A stretch of 64,000 nt of DNA from Leadbetterella lacunae. Its GTDB lineage: Bacteria > Bacteroidota > Bacteroidia > Cytophagales > Spirosomataceae. The translations under genes and the position numbers were made by a program. The notes under the pieces are model-generated. The model ran no database searches and was not told the DNA's origin. It was given only the letters and a program-made list of their open reading frames with translations. Of this stretch, positions 50,766-61,500 are shown piece after piece; position 1 is the first letter of the stretch, and every line of letters starts with the position of its first letter. Location: positions 1,550,001 to 1,614,000 of the forward strand of contig NZ_JBHRYQ010000001.1 of NCBI RefSeq assembly GCF_042649125.1, in the 5' to 3' direction.

Positions 50766-53678
50766 TCAATTAGGACAATTTTGGATTTTAGCGGAAAAAA
50801 TGACGCCCGGCTCAATACTGAAACCTGGCTTTAATAAGATAGATTGGGCAGCATTATAGTTTATTTTTGCAGCAGGTGAAAGTGTATTTTGTGCCTCTAA
50901 TGTATTTGAAGAATTAAAATAAAGTGTGCCTGGGGTATTTGATAAATTGTATTTAGGAGAAACAAGATTTAAAGCAGCATGACAATTTGGAATAGTTTTT
51001 ACGATAATCTCATTCGAATAATTGTAACATTGGCTTTTACGACAAGCTGCTTTATAAGTTGTGGTGTCGCTAGGAAAGGCTTGTACCGTGGCAGTGGTAG
51101 CTGCACTAAAATTCCACCACAAAGTTGCTCCGACATCACAGGTACTTGAACTTAAAACTACCAAAGAGTCTTTATTTACCAAAGTTTTATTTGAAGTAAT
51201 AGTAGGCGTATTCAATGGTGGAGAAAGGGTACCCAACACAAAACCTCCAACATATATACAATCTGGCACGTTTGCTCCAAGTGTATATTGCAAATTATAT
51301 ACATCGTTCAATGTCGCACTAAAAGCACCCGTTGTCGTATTTACGGTAGCCCCAACGTATGTTCCATTAAAGGCAAAAGTACCTCCATTGGGAATCATAT
51401 TTTTTGGCAGATAAGTTCTTCCGCTACAAAAATAACCTCCTTCATTTCCATAATCTGCGGTAATGTTACCCGGAATGTTAATGGTTTTAGTAGCCCTTAT
51501 CGACTTATTATTTTTAAAGTCGAAAGCCTCTACTCCGAAAAGGATGGACTGATTTATACCCAAACCTTTAAGATAATAAGACAAAGTTGTGGCCGATACC
51601 GAATCTATCTTTATGTTATTTTTATAAATATAATATCCAGCTACGCCAATGTCATCCGTGGAAGCTGCCCAGGTGAAATTCAAGCATGTAATTGTGGTAT
51701 CTTGTGCAATCAGATTGCCAGGCGAAGTCGGTTTAGTCGTATCACCATTTGCACAAAAAATAGTGGCGTCTGCCCAAATGGCTTTATTGCAAGTTGTATT
51801 AGTTGCCACTTCCTCGGTTGTTAGTTTGAGCTCTTTGTAGGCAATAATATTCAAATCTAAGTTTATCAAGGCTGAATTTCTAAAAACTGTCGGACTGGTG
51901 TAAACCAAATTTCCATCTCCGTAAACTTTATAAACCACACCTCCAGTGTTATTACACGTGCTGGAAACCTCGTCTCCAATACCAAGTTTAGCAGTTAGTT
52001 TATAAAACTGAGTCGCAGGGAGTTTGTAAACAACTTCGGAATTTCCAGAAACCCCTAAACCTTTGTCGTATGGAATCCCTTTTAAAACTATAGAAGTACC
52101 ATCACCGTCAGCCTCGCCTCCGTTTGTCTTATTAAACTCTACAGGACCTTCACCATTTAGTGCCTGATAATATTTTTGCTCAGATAAATAACCATGTGCG
52201 GTACAAGTACCCGTGACCTGCCCCATTTGAAGTACTTTCGTCACATCTATCGGATTACTGATTTGCTGATTTCCCTTAGCATCAGTTACCCAGCATCTGT
52301 ATGTGCCCGATGTTTTGGTTAAAGTGTTTGTCGTTCCTTCTGAAACGTTTCCAAAATTTGAATTTCCCGAAACATCTGTCCTTATCCATTTATATGAGCT
52401 ATATGACCCTACTGTGGTCATTACTGCTTGGTTTGAAGCAGAAATTGTTGCAATAATAGTTGGCGAAACAGAAGCCGGAATTGGTACTGAGTTTGTAAAA
52501 AAAGCAGGATCCAAATGATTGGACCAAGCATTTGCGAGCAAAGTTAAACCTCCGCCATTTAGCGTAAAGTGTAAATCTTGTCCGTCTCTTGAGCCTGGAT
52601 ATGTCGTATTGTTAATTAAATCAGTATCTGGTCCAAGAAAAGTCTGACTCAGCGTGTTTGGAATATTAGTTTGTGCCGTAGTTATGGCAGAAGAAGTATA
52701 GGGCTGAAAGGCATTTTCGTAAGAAACCCTCGCAATCACCCAAGGAAGGTTATCGTTAAAATGCGTTCTTGATTTTGAAATAATGGTTTGGAGGTTTTGT
52801 GAATATGTTGATTGCGAAACACCATAATATTTATCAGTTTCTCCTTGATGCCACAGCACCGCTCTTGCACCAAACATAGAATTATATAGATTCAGTCCTT
52901 TTCTGAAGTTCAAATAAGGCATTCCAGATGTTCCATTTGGATATTGTCCAGAATCGTATTCTTTACAAAACGGCTCTCCACTAAAAGGATGATTGGTTGC
53001 CCCACCATTAGCACTTACCACCCAGTTATCAGAACTTGATCCCGCCGCACCCGAGTTAAAAAACGCCACAGGCAGACCCGTGGTGTTCACAATATTGTCT
53101 CCCAAAGCACCATAACACCACGAATCTAAACCGGCTGTACCGGGTTTGGTGGTTGAAGTAATTTGACTTAAAGAAGGAAAGGGAATATCATTGGGAGAGC
53201 AGTACATGCCATTGTTATGAGTCACCACTTTGGGCGAACTGGCTGAAGTTCCTATATAATTGTTATTAAAATATCCTTGTGCATTTGACTGACCGGCAAT
53301 CATAAAAACATCACCTACACCTACACGGTTTATTGAGGAAGTTTCCATAACCAATCCAGACTTCAAACTCCTGACTTCTAATAAATACCAACCTGCCGGC
53401 ACGTTAGATAGCACGCCATAAAAATACCCTTTAGACGGATTATTGATAATGGTTTTCCAGTCAAACCCCGAAATTGGCTGACTATTATCTGGATTAATAA
53501 GTCGGGCTTGGATAGAGCTCAATACACTTGAAGAATAGGTGCCGCTAATAATTAGATTTGCTGTATTGGTGGAGCTACGCTGGTATACAGCATTGTTTAG
53601 TGGAGCCGAAATGATTAATTGTCCAAAACTAATTTTAGAAATAAAAAAAACAATAATACAGCACAAAAGTCTATTCAT
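50766..53678 (-). CDS. Large secreted SASA-family esterase with NPCBM and FN3-like domains
   Basis: The 970-residue exported protein has a SASA (sialate O-acetylesterase-like) domain: GDVFMIAGQSNAQGYF (nucleophile Ser) and RAVLWHQGETDKYYG (later block). An NPCBM-like domain (KYYQALNGEGPVEFNKTNGG ... GLGVSGNSEVVYKLPA), an FN3-like module (PTSPGNLIAQDTTITCLNFTWAASTDD) and a C-terminal coathanger-type repeat region (LNLVSPKYNLSN ... LLKPGFSIEPG) follow. It probably deacetylates a glycan outside the cell. Domain order is from motif reading. Confidence 0.85.
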   Translation of the reverse strand: MNRLLCCIIVFFISKISFGQLIISAPLNNAVYQRSSTNTANLIISGTYSSSVLSSIQARLINPDNSQPISGFDWKTIINNPSKGYFYGVLSNVPAGWYLLEVRSLKSGLVMETSSINRVGVGDVFMIAGQSNAQGYFNNNYIGTSASSPKVVTHNNGMYCSPNDIPFPSLSQITSTTKPGTAGLDSWCYGALGDNIVNTTGLPVAFFNSGAAGSSSDNWVVSANGGATNHPFSGEPFCKEYDSGQYPNGTSGMPYLNFRKGLNLYNSMFGARAVLWHQGETDKYYGVSQSTYSQNLQTIISKSRTHFNDNLPWVIARVSYENAFQPYTSSAITTAQTNIPNTLSQTFLGPDTDLINNTTYPGSRDGQDLHFTLNGGGLTLLANAWSNHLDPAFFTNSVPIPASVSPTIIATISASNQAVMTTVGSYSSYKWIRTDVSGNSNFGNVSEGTTNTLTKTSGTYRCWVTDAKGNQQISNPIDVTKVLQMGQVTGTCTAHGYLSEQKYYQALNGEGPVEFNKTNGGEADGDGTSIVLKGIPYDKGLGVSGNSEVVYKLPATQFYKLTAKLGIGDEVSSTCNNTGGVVYKVYGDGNLVYTSPTVFRNSALINLDLNIIAYKELKLTTEEVATNTTCNKAIWADATIFCANGDTTKPTSPGNLIAQDTTITCLNFTWAASTDDIGVAGYYIYKNNIKIDSVSATTLSYYLKGLGINQSILFGVEAFDFKNNKSIRATKTINIPGNITADYGNEGGYFCSGRTYLPKNMIPNGGTFAFNGTYVGATVNTTTGAFSATLNDVYNLQYTLGANVPDCIYVGGFVLGTLSPPLNTPTITSNKTLVNKDSLVVLSSSTCDVGATLWWNFSAATTATVQAFPSDTTTYKAACRKSQCYNYSNEIIVKTIPNCHAALNLVSPKYNLSNTPGTLYFNSSNTLEAQNTLSPAAKINYNAAQSILLKPGFSIEPGVIFSAKIQNCPN

Positions 53679-53684
53679 GGCATA

Positions 53685-53717
53685 AAAAAAGCGTAGACTA
53701 CAAATCTACGCTTTTTT
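53685..53717. terminator. Bidirectional terminator upstream of the SASA gene
   Basis: AAAAAAGCGTAGA (53685-53697) and TCTACGCTTTTTT (53705-53717) pair fully with a 7-nt loop. It ends the transcript of the 53733-54329 gene on the minus strand. Confidence 0.85.
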
Positions 53718-53732
53718 AGAACATTTATTGTG

Positions 53733-54329
53733 TTATTTCTTACCGAAAAGTCCTCCTAAAAGACTCCCCATCATACCACCTGCCCCTTGGTTACTTTGAT
53801 TTCCACCACCAGAAGCTAAGTTTATAAGGTCATTCATATCTAATTTTCCGTCAGCCATTACGTTTGCACCTTGGCTTAAGATACTTCCAAAATCAATTCC
53901 AGAAGTTTTTCCACCTGAAAGCACATTCATAATTCCGCCCATATCGATTGAGCTATCTTGTGGATCATTTGTTTTTGAAATTAATCCTCCAAGAACTGAA
54001 GGTAGCATATTAGCTACTATTCCTGAAGCCACATTGCTGTTCATTCCAAACTTCTGCATAATGTTTCCAATAATGTTTTGAGCTATAGAAGCAACCATTG
54101 GATTACTCATTAGGCTACTGCTTTGTTGAGCATTAGCAGAGTTACCTAATAGTCCAAGAAGACTTCCAACCCCACCTTGAGCATTTGCTTGGTTAGAAAG
54201 TCCGCCCATAAGGCCACTCATAATCTCACTCATTACATTTTCGTTTTGCTCATTAGGCACTTCGTTATTTTCAACTACGGCAGACTGTCCTGCTTGCTTG
54301 ATTAATCCTTGCAATATGTCTTCAAACAT
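53733..54329 (-). CDS. Gly/Ser/Met-rich DUF937-like protein
   Basis: The 198-residue low-complexity protein (SEIMSGLMGGLSNQANAQGGVGSLLGLLGNSANAQQ) contains hydrophobic helices, GIVANMLPSVLGGLISK, and an end of GAGGMMGSLLGGLFGKK. The Met/Gly-rich helix pattern recalls DUF937 proteins. The function is unknown. It has no signal peptide. Confidence 0.7.
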   Translation of the reverse strand: MFEDILQGLIKQAGQSAVVENNEVPNEQNENVMSEIMSGLMGGLSNQANAQGGVGSLLGLLGNSANAQQSSSLMSNPMVASIAQNIIGNIMQKFGMNSNVASGIVANMLPSVLGGLISKTNDPQDSSIDMGGIMNVLSGGKTSGIDFGSILSQGANVMADGKLDMNDLINLASGGGNQSNQGAGGMMGSLLGGLFGKK

Positions 54330-54418
54330 GATTTATTATATTTAGTTTATTTAATTAAAATTACTGAACATCTTTTGATATTCAAACATTATGACGCGAG
54401 AAAAATAATAAGTAACAA

Positions 54419-54444
54419 AAAAAGACGCCGAAGGGCGTCTTTTT
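54419..54444 (-). terminator. Terminator after rplT
   Basis: AAAAAGACGCC (54419-54429) pairs with GGCGTCTTTTT (54434-54444), loop of four bases, followed on the minus strand by a T-run from the A-tract. Confidence 0.85.
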
Positions 54445-54469
54445 AAGGATATAATTATCTAAAAAATAA

Positions 54470-54814
54470 TTACTTTACTTTCTCAACGATGGCTTTGAAA
54501 GCCTCAGGGTGATTCATTGCTAAATCAGCCAACACTTTACGGTTAAGTTCGATACCGGCTTGAGATAATTTGTTGATAAATACCGAGTATGATAAACCAA
54601 ATGGTCTAACACCGGCATTGATACGAACGATCCACATGCTGCGGAAACTTCTTTTCTTTTGTTTACGGCCAATATATGCATATACTAGACCTTTTTCGAC
54701 AGCATTCTTCGCTACTGTCCATACATTTTTTCTTCTTCCGTAATAGCCTTTGGCTAACTTCAGAACTTTTTTACGTCTTGCTCTTGAGGCAACGTGATTG
54801 ACACTACGTGGCAT
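54470..54814 (-). CDS. rplT: Large ribosomal subunit protein bL20
   Basis: The 114-residue basic protein begins MPRSVNHVASRARRKKVLKLAKGYYGRRKN and contains RKQKKRSFRSMWIVRINAG, as in all bL20. It binds 23S rRNA early in 50S assembly and in many bacteria represses its own operon. It is preceded by rpmI with a 92-bp gap that may carry a regulatory structure. Confidence 0.97.
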   Translation of the reverse strand: MPRSVNHVASRARRKKVLKLAKGYYGRRKNVWTVAKNAVEKGLVYAYIGRKQKKRSFRSMWIVRINAGVRPFGLSYSVFINKLSQAGIELNRKVLADLAMNHPEAFKAIVEKVK

Positions 54815-54906
54815 AATTTTTTAGTTTTTTTGACTTTAGGCGTTCTTAAACCAATAAGAAACTTTTTGGCCTTGAGCCGGGTGAAACAATTGAACCAATT
54901 GTTGAA

Positions 54907-55101
54907 TTAACCATTCAACAAAGTTTTGATACGACCTTCATCTGAAGGGCTTACGAGCGTAGACGATGCAAGAACTCTCTTACGTTTCGTCGATTTTTTG
55001 GTTAAAATGTGACTGTGGAAAGCATGCTTACGCTTGATTTTTCCAGTTCCAGTCAATTTGAACCTTTTTTTCGCTCCTGAATTTGTTTTTTGCTTAGGCA
55101 T
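54907..55101 (-). CDS. rpmI: Large ribosomal subunit protein bL35
   Basis: The protein has 64 residues from the ATG at 55099-55101 (MPKQKTNSGAKKRFKLTGTGKIKRKHAF). An upstream start in the same frame adds 15 residues that are not part of bL35. The usual partners infC and thrS are not next to it; the next gene upstream is an unrelated divergent phosphatidyltransferase, so rpmI-rplT stands alone here. Confidence 0.95.
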   Translation of the reverse strand: MPKQKTNSGAKKRFKLTGTGKIKRKHAFHSHILTKKSTKRKRVLASSTLVSPSDEGRIKTLLNG

Positions 55102-55352
55102 TGTACAAAACAGATTAAGTGTTTGAAAAAGTAATTTGGGTCGCAAAAGTACGACTTTTATTCTGAACTAACAAAAGTACATCACTTTATTCTTGTTCAA
55201 AACATTAATTTTATCTGACTAATAATAAGTGAACTCCATTTTTTTTGAACAATAGTGGTACCTTGTATTGTTCCTACTAACAACATCGTTAAGAATCGCG
55301 ACTCAAAAACATATTTGAGAAACCCAAAAATGATGCTTTTTAATACAATTAC

Positions 55353-56120
55353 ATGCCAAAACTCTCCGAAAAAGACCGATTTATAGATTTCTCAGACTAC
55401 GGAAGACCTGCCGCCCAATTTATAGTTAGAAAGCTTATACACACCAAAATATCGGCGATTGAATATACAATTGCTTTCGGAATAGTGGGTCTTGTTGCTA
55501 TTTATTGTATTTACAATTCATATTTTTACTTGGCCGCTCCCCTATTAATATTAAAATCTATATTAGATGCTGCAGACGGGGAAGTGGCCCGAGTAAAAAA
55601 AACGCCAAGCTACACGGGTAGGTATTTAGACAGCATTTTTGATATTATCCTAAACTTTATTCTTTTGGCTGTTATTGCCCATATAACACTAACTCCATAT
55701 TGGGTGGCATTTTTGGCTTTTGTTTGTATCCAAATCCAAGGGACGCTTTACAACTTTTACTATGTGATTTTGAGAAACAAGTCAGAGGGAGGCGACCAAA
55801 CGAGCAAAGTTTTTGAAAAGAAGGCTCCAAGGGCATTTCCGCAAGAGAGCCAAAAAACTGTTAATTTCTTATTTGGCTTGTTTACACTTCTATATGGTGT
55901 ATTTGATAGGTTTGTGTATAGTCTTGACAGAAAAGCCTCAAAGTCTGACAGATTTCCGAATTGGTTTATGAGTGCCCTATCGTTTTACGGTTTAGGATTT
56001 CAGCTATTGGCTGTTGCTGTTTTTTTAGTTTTAGATTTGTCACAATATATTATTCCTTATTTTATTATGAGTACCGTTGCATTTCCTTTCTTTATTTTAG
56101 TTAGAAAAATTAAATACTAG
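55353..56120 (+). CDS. CDP-alcohol phosphatidyltransferase family membrane protein
   Basis: The 255-residue protein has the motif DAADGEVARVKKTPSYTGRYLDSIFD (DGx2ARx8Gx3Dx3D), the catalytic site of CDP-alcohol phosphotransferases, and six or so membrane helices. These enzymes join CDP-diacylglycerol or a CDP-polar group to an alcohol. The acceptor cannot be told from the sequence. Confidence 0.9.
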   Translation: MPKLSEKDRFIDFSDYGRPAAQFIVRKLIHTKISAIEYTIAFGIVGLVAIYCIYNSYFYLAAPLLILKSILDAADGEVARVKKTPSYTGRYLDSIFDIILNFILLAVIAHITLTPYWVAFLAFVCIQIQGTLYNFYYVILRNKSEGGDQTSKVFEKKAPRAFPQESQKTVNFLFGLFTLLYGVFDRFVYSLDRKASKSDRFPNWFMSALSFYGLGFQLLAVAVFLVLDLSQYIIPYFIMSTVAFPFFILVRKIKY

Positions 56121-56190
56121 CTTTTCCTTACAAAAAACCTATATTCTCCCTGAAATCTCCTATTTTCGTGTACAATATTACACCCATCAA

Positions 56191-58248
56191 ATGGAATTTC
56201 ATTATAGAACCTGTAACCTGTGTGAGGCAATGTGCGGACTTAAAATCTCCCACGAAAATCACCAAATCATAAAAATAGAAGGCGACAAGGAAGACGTTTT
56301 TAGTAGAGGACACATTTGTCCCAAAGCGTTTGCTTTAAAAGATATTTATGAAGACCCTGATAGATTAAAATTTCCATTGAAGAAAACCTCAGAGGGATGG
56401 GAAACCATTTCATGGGAAGAAGCATATAAACTCGCTTCGGAAAAAATAAAGGACACACAAGAGAAGTATGGCAGAGATGCCGTGGGGCTTTACCACGGAA
56501 ACCCAACTATTCATAACCTGGGCACCAATTTATTTGGACCTGATTTTTTCAAAATTTTACGCACAAAAAACTTTTTCACCGCTACTTCCACCGATCAACT
56601 GCCGCATCATTTTGCTTCTTGGCTTATGTACGGCCACCCAATGCTTTTGCCCGTGCCGGATATAGACCATACAGATTATATGTTGATAATAGGCGGAAAC
56701 CCATTGGCCTCAAATGGAAGTATGATGAGTGTACCTGATGTAGCACATCGACTAGAGGCTATAAAAAGTAGGGAAGGAAAATACGTGGTGCTAGACCCGA
56801 GAAAAACCGAAACTGCCAAACATGCCAATGAACATTTATTTATCAAACCCGAATCTGACGCGTGGTTTTTGATGGCATTTGCCAAAGAAATAATCAAGAT
56901 AAAAACTGACTGTAAACTACCCGACTATGTAGAAGGATTAGTAGAATTTAGTAAAATAGCAAAAGAGTTTGACACTAAGAGTATAGAGCAAATCACCGGA
57001 ATTTCACAAGCCAACGTAACACGATTGGCAAAAGAGTTTTGTGATGCAGAATCAGCAGTTTGTTATGGCAGAATTGGCGTTTCTACTCAGCAGTATGGCG
57101 GGCTTTGTTTGTGGTTAATCAATGTAATAAATATTATTTCTGGAAATTTAGATAAAAAGGGCGGTGCTATGTTTACACTTCCTGCTATTGATTTTGTGGG
57201 TCCGGCAAAGCCAAAAGAACGCTACGACCGCTGGAGAAGTAGAGTAAGTGACTTACCTGAGTTTTTAGGAGAACTGCCTGTATCTGTTATGGCGGAAGAA
57301 ATATTAACGCCAGGTGAAGGTCAAATAAAAATGATGATTACCAACTGCGGCAACCCAGTATTATCTACTCCAAATGGAGCTCAACTTGAAAAAGCTCTTG
57401 AAAGTCTCGACTTTATGATTTCGTTTGATATTTATCTAAATGAAACCACTAAACATGCCGACCTTATATTGCCTCCTGCTACTGGCGTTGAGTGTGCTCA
57501 TTACGACCTTACGTTTCATAACCTTGCGGTCAGAAACACGACCAAATATAGCCCTCCCCTATTTAACAAAGCCGAAGGAGCAAAATACGATTATGAGATA
57601 TTTCAAGAACTAAAAAATGTACACCTGGGAACCGAAGAAGCGATAATAACCCCGGAACAAAAACTGGATTTAGGACTGAGATATGGCCCTTACAAGTTAT
57701 CAATAAATCCTCTGATAGAAAGTGTGCATGGAATAGACCTGGGTCCGTTAAAACCGATGCTACCCGAAAGACTAAAGCAAAACATCAACCTTGTGCCGGA
57801 ATTGTTTGTAAAAGATTTGGAACGCCTAAAAAGTGATGCTAAAAACTTGATGAATATGGAGGAGTTTTCATTAATCGGGAGGAGGAACTTAAGAGACAAC
57901 AATTCGTGGATGCATAACTCCGACAAACTACTTAAAGGAAAAAACCGATGCACGGTATGGATGCATCCTGAAGATGCCAAAACGCTTAATTTACAAGACA
58001 ATGAACTGGTAAATGTTCGCTCAAGTGTGGGGCAGATCTGCCTAGAGGTAGAGATAAGTGACGAAATAATGCCCGGAGTGGTCAGTATTCCTCATGGATA
58101 TGGGCATAACCGAAAAGGCACTAAAATGAAAATAGCCGAAGCACATGCAGGCGTAAGTATAAATGATATTACGGAAGAAAAAAGAATAGACAAACTTACC
58201 GGCAATTCGGCTTTTAACGGTGTAAGAGTTAGAATATCAAAGAATTAA
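56191..58248 (+). CDS. Molybdopterin-dependent oxidoreductase (formate-dehydrogenase/nitrate-reductase-like)
   Basis: The 685-residue protein has N-terminal 4Fe-4S cysteines C8, C11, C15 and C43, then molybdopterin-binding segments: LFGPDFFKILRTKN, GGNPLASNGSMMSVPD, ITNCGNPVLSTPNGAQLEKAL and a C-terminal VWMHPEDAKTLNLQDNELVNVRS. No selenocysteine is evident. It lacks a Tat signal, so it is cytoplasmic. The electron partner and substrate are unknown. A MocA-like gene is 5 kb away at 63075. Confidence 0.9.
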   Translation: MEFHYRTCNLCEAMCGLKISHENHQIIKIEGDKEDVFSRGHICPKAFALKDIYEDPDRLKFPLKKTSEGWETISWEEAYKLASEKIKDTQEKYGRDAVGLYHGNPTIHNLGTNLFGPDFFKILRTKNFFTATSTDQLPHHFASWLMYGHPMLLPVPDIDHTDYMLIIGGNPLASNGSMMSVPDVAHRLEAIKSREGKYVVLDPRKTETAKHANEHLFIKPESDAWFLMAFAKEIIKIKTDCKLPDYVEGLVEFSKIAKEFDTKSIEQITGISQANVTRLAKEFCDAESAVCYGRIGVSTQQYGGLCLWLINVINIISGNLDKKGGAMFTLPAIDFVGPAKPKERYDRWRSRVSDLPEFLGELPVSVMAEEILTPGEGQIKMMITNCGNPVLSTPNGAQLEKALESLDFMISFDIYLNETTKHADLILPPATGVECAHYDLTFHNLAVRNTTKYSPPLFNKAEGAKYDYEIFQELKNVHLGTEEAIITPEQKLDLGLRYGPYKLSINPLIESVHGIDLGPLKPMLPERLKQNINLVPELFVKDLERLKSDAKNLMNMEEFSLIGRRNLRDNNSWMHNSDKLLKGKNRCTVWMHPEDAKTLNLQDNELVNVRSSVGQICLEVEISDEIMPGVVSIPHGYGHNRKGTKMKIAEAHAGVSINDITEEKRIDKLTGNSAFNGVRVRISKN

Positions 58249-58278
58249 GGAAAATAAAATACTTTATTGTATTTTTTG

Positions 58279-58320
58279 AAGCCTTCGGAAAGAAGTCCTT
58301 TCTGAAGGCTTTTTTTTTAA
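58279..58320 (+). terminator. Terminator after the molybdopterin oxidoreductase
   Basis: AAGCCTTC (58279-58286) pairs with GAAGGCTT (58304-58311), with an inner GAAAG/CTTTC stem, then a T-tract to 58318. Confidence 0.85.
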
Positions 58321-58330
58321 TAACTAATGC

Positions 58331-58443
58331 CATTCCGACTTGCGGTAGGGATAGTAACGGAGCTCTTTTGGATGCTGGCGAAGCCACATACAAAAAGCGG
58401 GAGTGGATAGCCCGATGCTGACTGATAAGGAAGCAACCGCCCA
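58331..58443. ncRNA. Structured intergenic element, possibly Flavo-1-like RNA
   Basis: The segment is GC-richer than its surroundings and folds into several hairpins: GCGGT (58342-58346) with ACCGC (58436-58440), TGGC-GAA-GCCA, and CGGG...CCCG around GAGTGGATAG. The pattern 'AGCGGGAG..GATAGCCCG' resembles intergenic sequences repeated in many Bacteroidota genomes and perhaps Rfam Flavo-1 (RF01705). This is from memory and the identity is not proven. Strand not assigned. Confidence 0.45.
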
Positions 58444-58531
58444 AAAATATAGTTGTCTAATAATGAGCATATTTGAGCAAAATAATATAAAATGGCACAA
58501 AACTAAATTTTAAAAAAAAGGGCTTTTGGGT

Positions 58532-58539
58532 TATCTTTG
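58532..58539 (+). promoter_or_regulatory. -7 promoter element of dnaE
   Basis: TATCTTTG matches TAnnTTTG and lies 25 bases before the ATG at 58565. Confidence 0.65.
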
Positions 58540-58564
58540 TCAAATACTACTTATACGTTAAGAC

Positions 58565-61500
58565 ATGAAATTTTCGCATTTGCATAACCATACGCAGTAC
58601 TCTCTGCTAGATGGTGCTTCTAATATTAAAAAACTATTTGCTAAAGCTGAAGCAGACGGCATGCCTGCTATGGCCATTACGGACCACGGCAATATGTTTG
58701 GGGTGTTTGACTTTGTGGCAGCATCGGCAAAGTTTAATGTGAAGCCCGTGGTGGGTTGCGAGTTTTATGTGGTGGAAGACCATACCCGCAAACAGTTTAC
58801 AAAAGAACAAAAAGACATTAGATACCATCAGCTTTTGCTTGCCAAAACGCCCGAAGGTTACAAAAACCTTACGAAACTGTGTTCTTTGGGTTTTATGGAA
58901 GGGCTTTATTCAAAGTATCCAAGGGTAACAAAAGAACTGATAGACAAATACAAAGATGGACTAATAGCAACTACGTGTTGCATAGGTGCCTCTGTGCCTA
59001 AGGTAATATTAAAAAAAGGCGAAGAAGAAGGCGAAAAGGAATTTAGATGGTGGCTCGACCGCTTTGGAGAAGACTATTATATTGAGATTCAGAGGCATGA
59101 TATTCCGGAACAAAACCTGGTTAACGAGATACTTTTAAAATGGGCCAAAAGATATGATGTAAAGGTGATTGCGTCGAATGATAGCCACTACGTAGATCAG
59201 TCTGACTGGGTAGCTCACGATATTTTGCTATGTGTAAATACCAACGAAAAATTGGCCACGCCATCGGCAAAAGACTTTGCAGATGATGATACCTTGAGTG
59301 CAAAAAATACGCGTTTTGCTTTTTTTAACGATCAGTTTTATTTTAAAAGCACGGCCGAAATGACGTCATTGTTTGCGGATATTCCGCAGGCGATAGACAA
59401 CACCAACGAGATAGTTGACAAAATAGAGAAGCTGGACTTGAAAAAGGACATCATGCTTCCAAACTTCCCGATACCGGAGGACTTTAAAATCCACGCTGAC
59501 GATAAACTAAATCAGTGGGAATACCTCAAGCATATTACCTACGAAGGAGCAAGACAACGCTATGGCGAGATAATTAGCACCACACAAGAACGACTTGATT
59601 TTGAGTTATTTACGATTAAAACCATGGGTTTTGCAGGATATTTCTTAATCGTGATGGACTTTATAAAAGCTGGGCGTGACTTGGGCGTAATGATTGGACC
59701 CGGAAGGGGCTCGGCGGCCGGTTCGGCGGTGGCGTATTGTATCGGTATCACGAATATTGATCCTATAAAATACAACTTACTTTTTGAGCGATTCTTGAAT
59801 CCCGACCGTAAGTCAATGCCCGATATTGATACGGACTTCGACGATGAAGGCCGTCAAAAGGTAATAGACTATGTAGTCCAAAAATATGGCAAAAATCAGG
59901 TAGCACAGATTATTACTTACGGTACTATGGCCACCAAGTCGGCCATAAAAGATGTAGCGAGGGTGATGGATTTGCCACTGTCTGACGCCAACTACATAGC
60001 GAAATTGATTCCTGATAAACCATCCTATGGAATGAATTTCAGTAAATTGATTCACATGCCGATGGCGGGGCCGAAGTCGTTAAACGAACTTGGACTGAGT
60101 GCTGATGAGCAAGACAATGTAAGAAAAGTACGAGAGCTTTATAATGGAAACGAGCTGGCATCCAAAGTACTTAAACAAGCCGAAAAACTAGAAGGAACAG
60201 TTAGAAACACGGGTATACACGCTGCCGGGATCATTATTGCCCCCTCAGATTTGTCTGACATAGTACCGGTATGTACATCCAAAGATTCGGACTTGCTGAT
60301 TACCCAATATGAAGGAAAAGTTATTGAGGATGCTGGGGTAATCAAAATGGACTTTTTGGGTCTAAGAAACCTTTCTATTATAAAGGAGGCCTTGCGGATG
60401 ATCAAGGAAAACTATGGAGTAGAGATAGACATAGACTACATTCCGCTTGATGACGAAAAGACCTTTGAGTTATTTCAACGAGGAGAAACTACGGCGATTT
60501 TTCAGTTTGAGTCTGACGGAATGAAAAAATACATGAAGGAACTTAAGCCCGATAGGTTTGATGACCTCATCGCCATGAACGCCCTTTATAGACCAGGACC
60601 GATTGCGTATATTCCTAACTTTATTGCTCGTAAACACGGAACAGAAGAAATAAAATATGACTTAGCCGAAGTAGAGGAGTTTTTGGGTGAAACTTACGGA
60701 ATCACGGTATATCAAGAGCAGGTGATGCTTTTGTCCCAGAAACTGGGGAATTTTACCAAAGGTGACGCCGACGTACTGCGGAAGGCCATGGGTAAAAAGC
60801 AGATTGAGGTCTTGAACAAAATGAAGGTGAAGTTTATGGAAGGCGGAGCTGCCAACGGACACGACACCAAGATTTTGGAAAAAATATGGACCGACTGGGA
60901 GGCCTTTGCTCAGTATGCATTTAACAAGTCACACTCTACCTGTTATGCGTTTGTGGCTTATCAAACGGCCTACTTAAAAGCTCACTACACCTCTGAGTAC
61001 ATGGCGGGGGTATTGACCTCACAACTGGGTAACATAGACAAGATTACGTTTTTCATGGAAGAATGTAAAAACCTGGGCTTGGATGTGTTGGGACCCGACA
61101 TAAATGAGTCGTCAAAAAGATTTAGCGTAAACAAGAAAAAAGAGATCAGGTTTGGTCTTGGCGGTATAAAAGGAACGGGTGATGCTGCCGTAGATGCCAT
61201 TATAGAAGAGCGAGAAAACAACGGGCCGTACTCCGATATATTTGATTTCATAATGCGTGTAAACCTTAGAACGGTTAACAAAAAAACGCTGGAATCGTTG
61301 GTTTATGCTGGAGCATTTGACTGTTTTGAGGACATACACCGAGCGGAGTATTTCCATGAGTCCGAGGGAAGTACATTTATCGAGAAAATAATACGCCATG
61401 CCAACAAAGTAGCAGAAGATAAGGCCTCCGCTCAAAACTCGCTATTTGGCGACATGGCCGAGGGAGATGGTTTTGAGATACAAAAGCCAAAGACGGAAAA

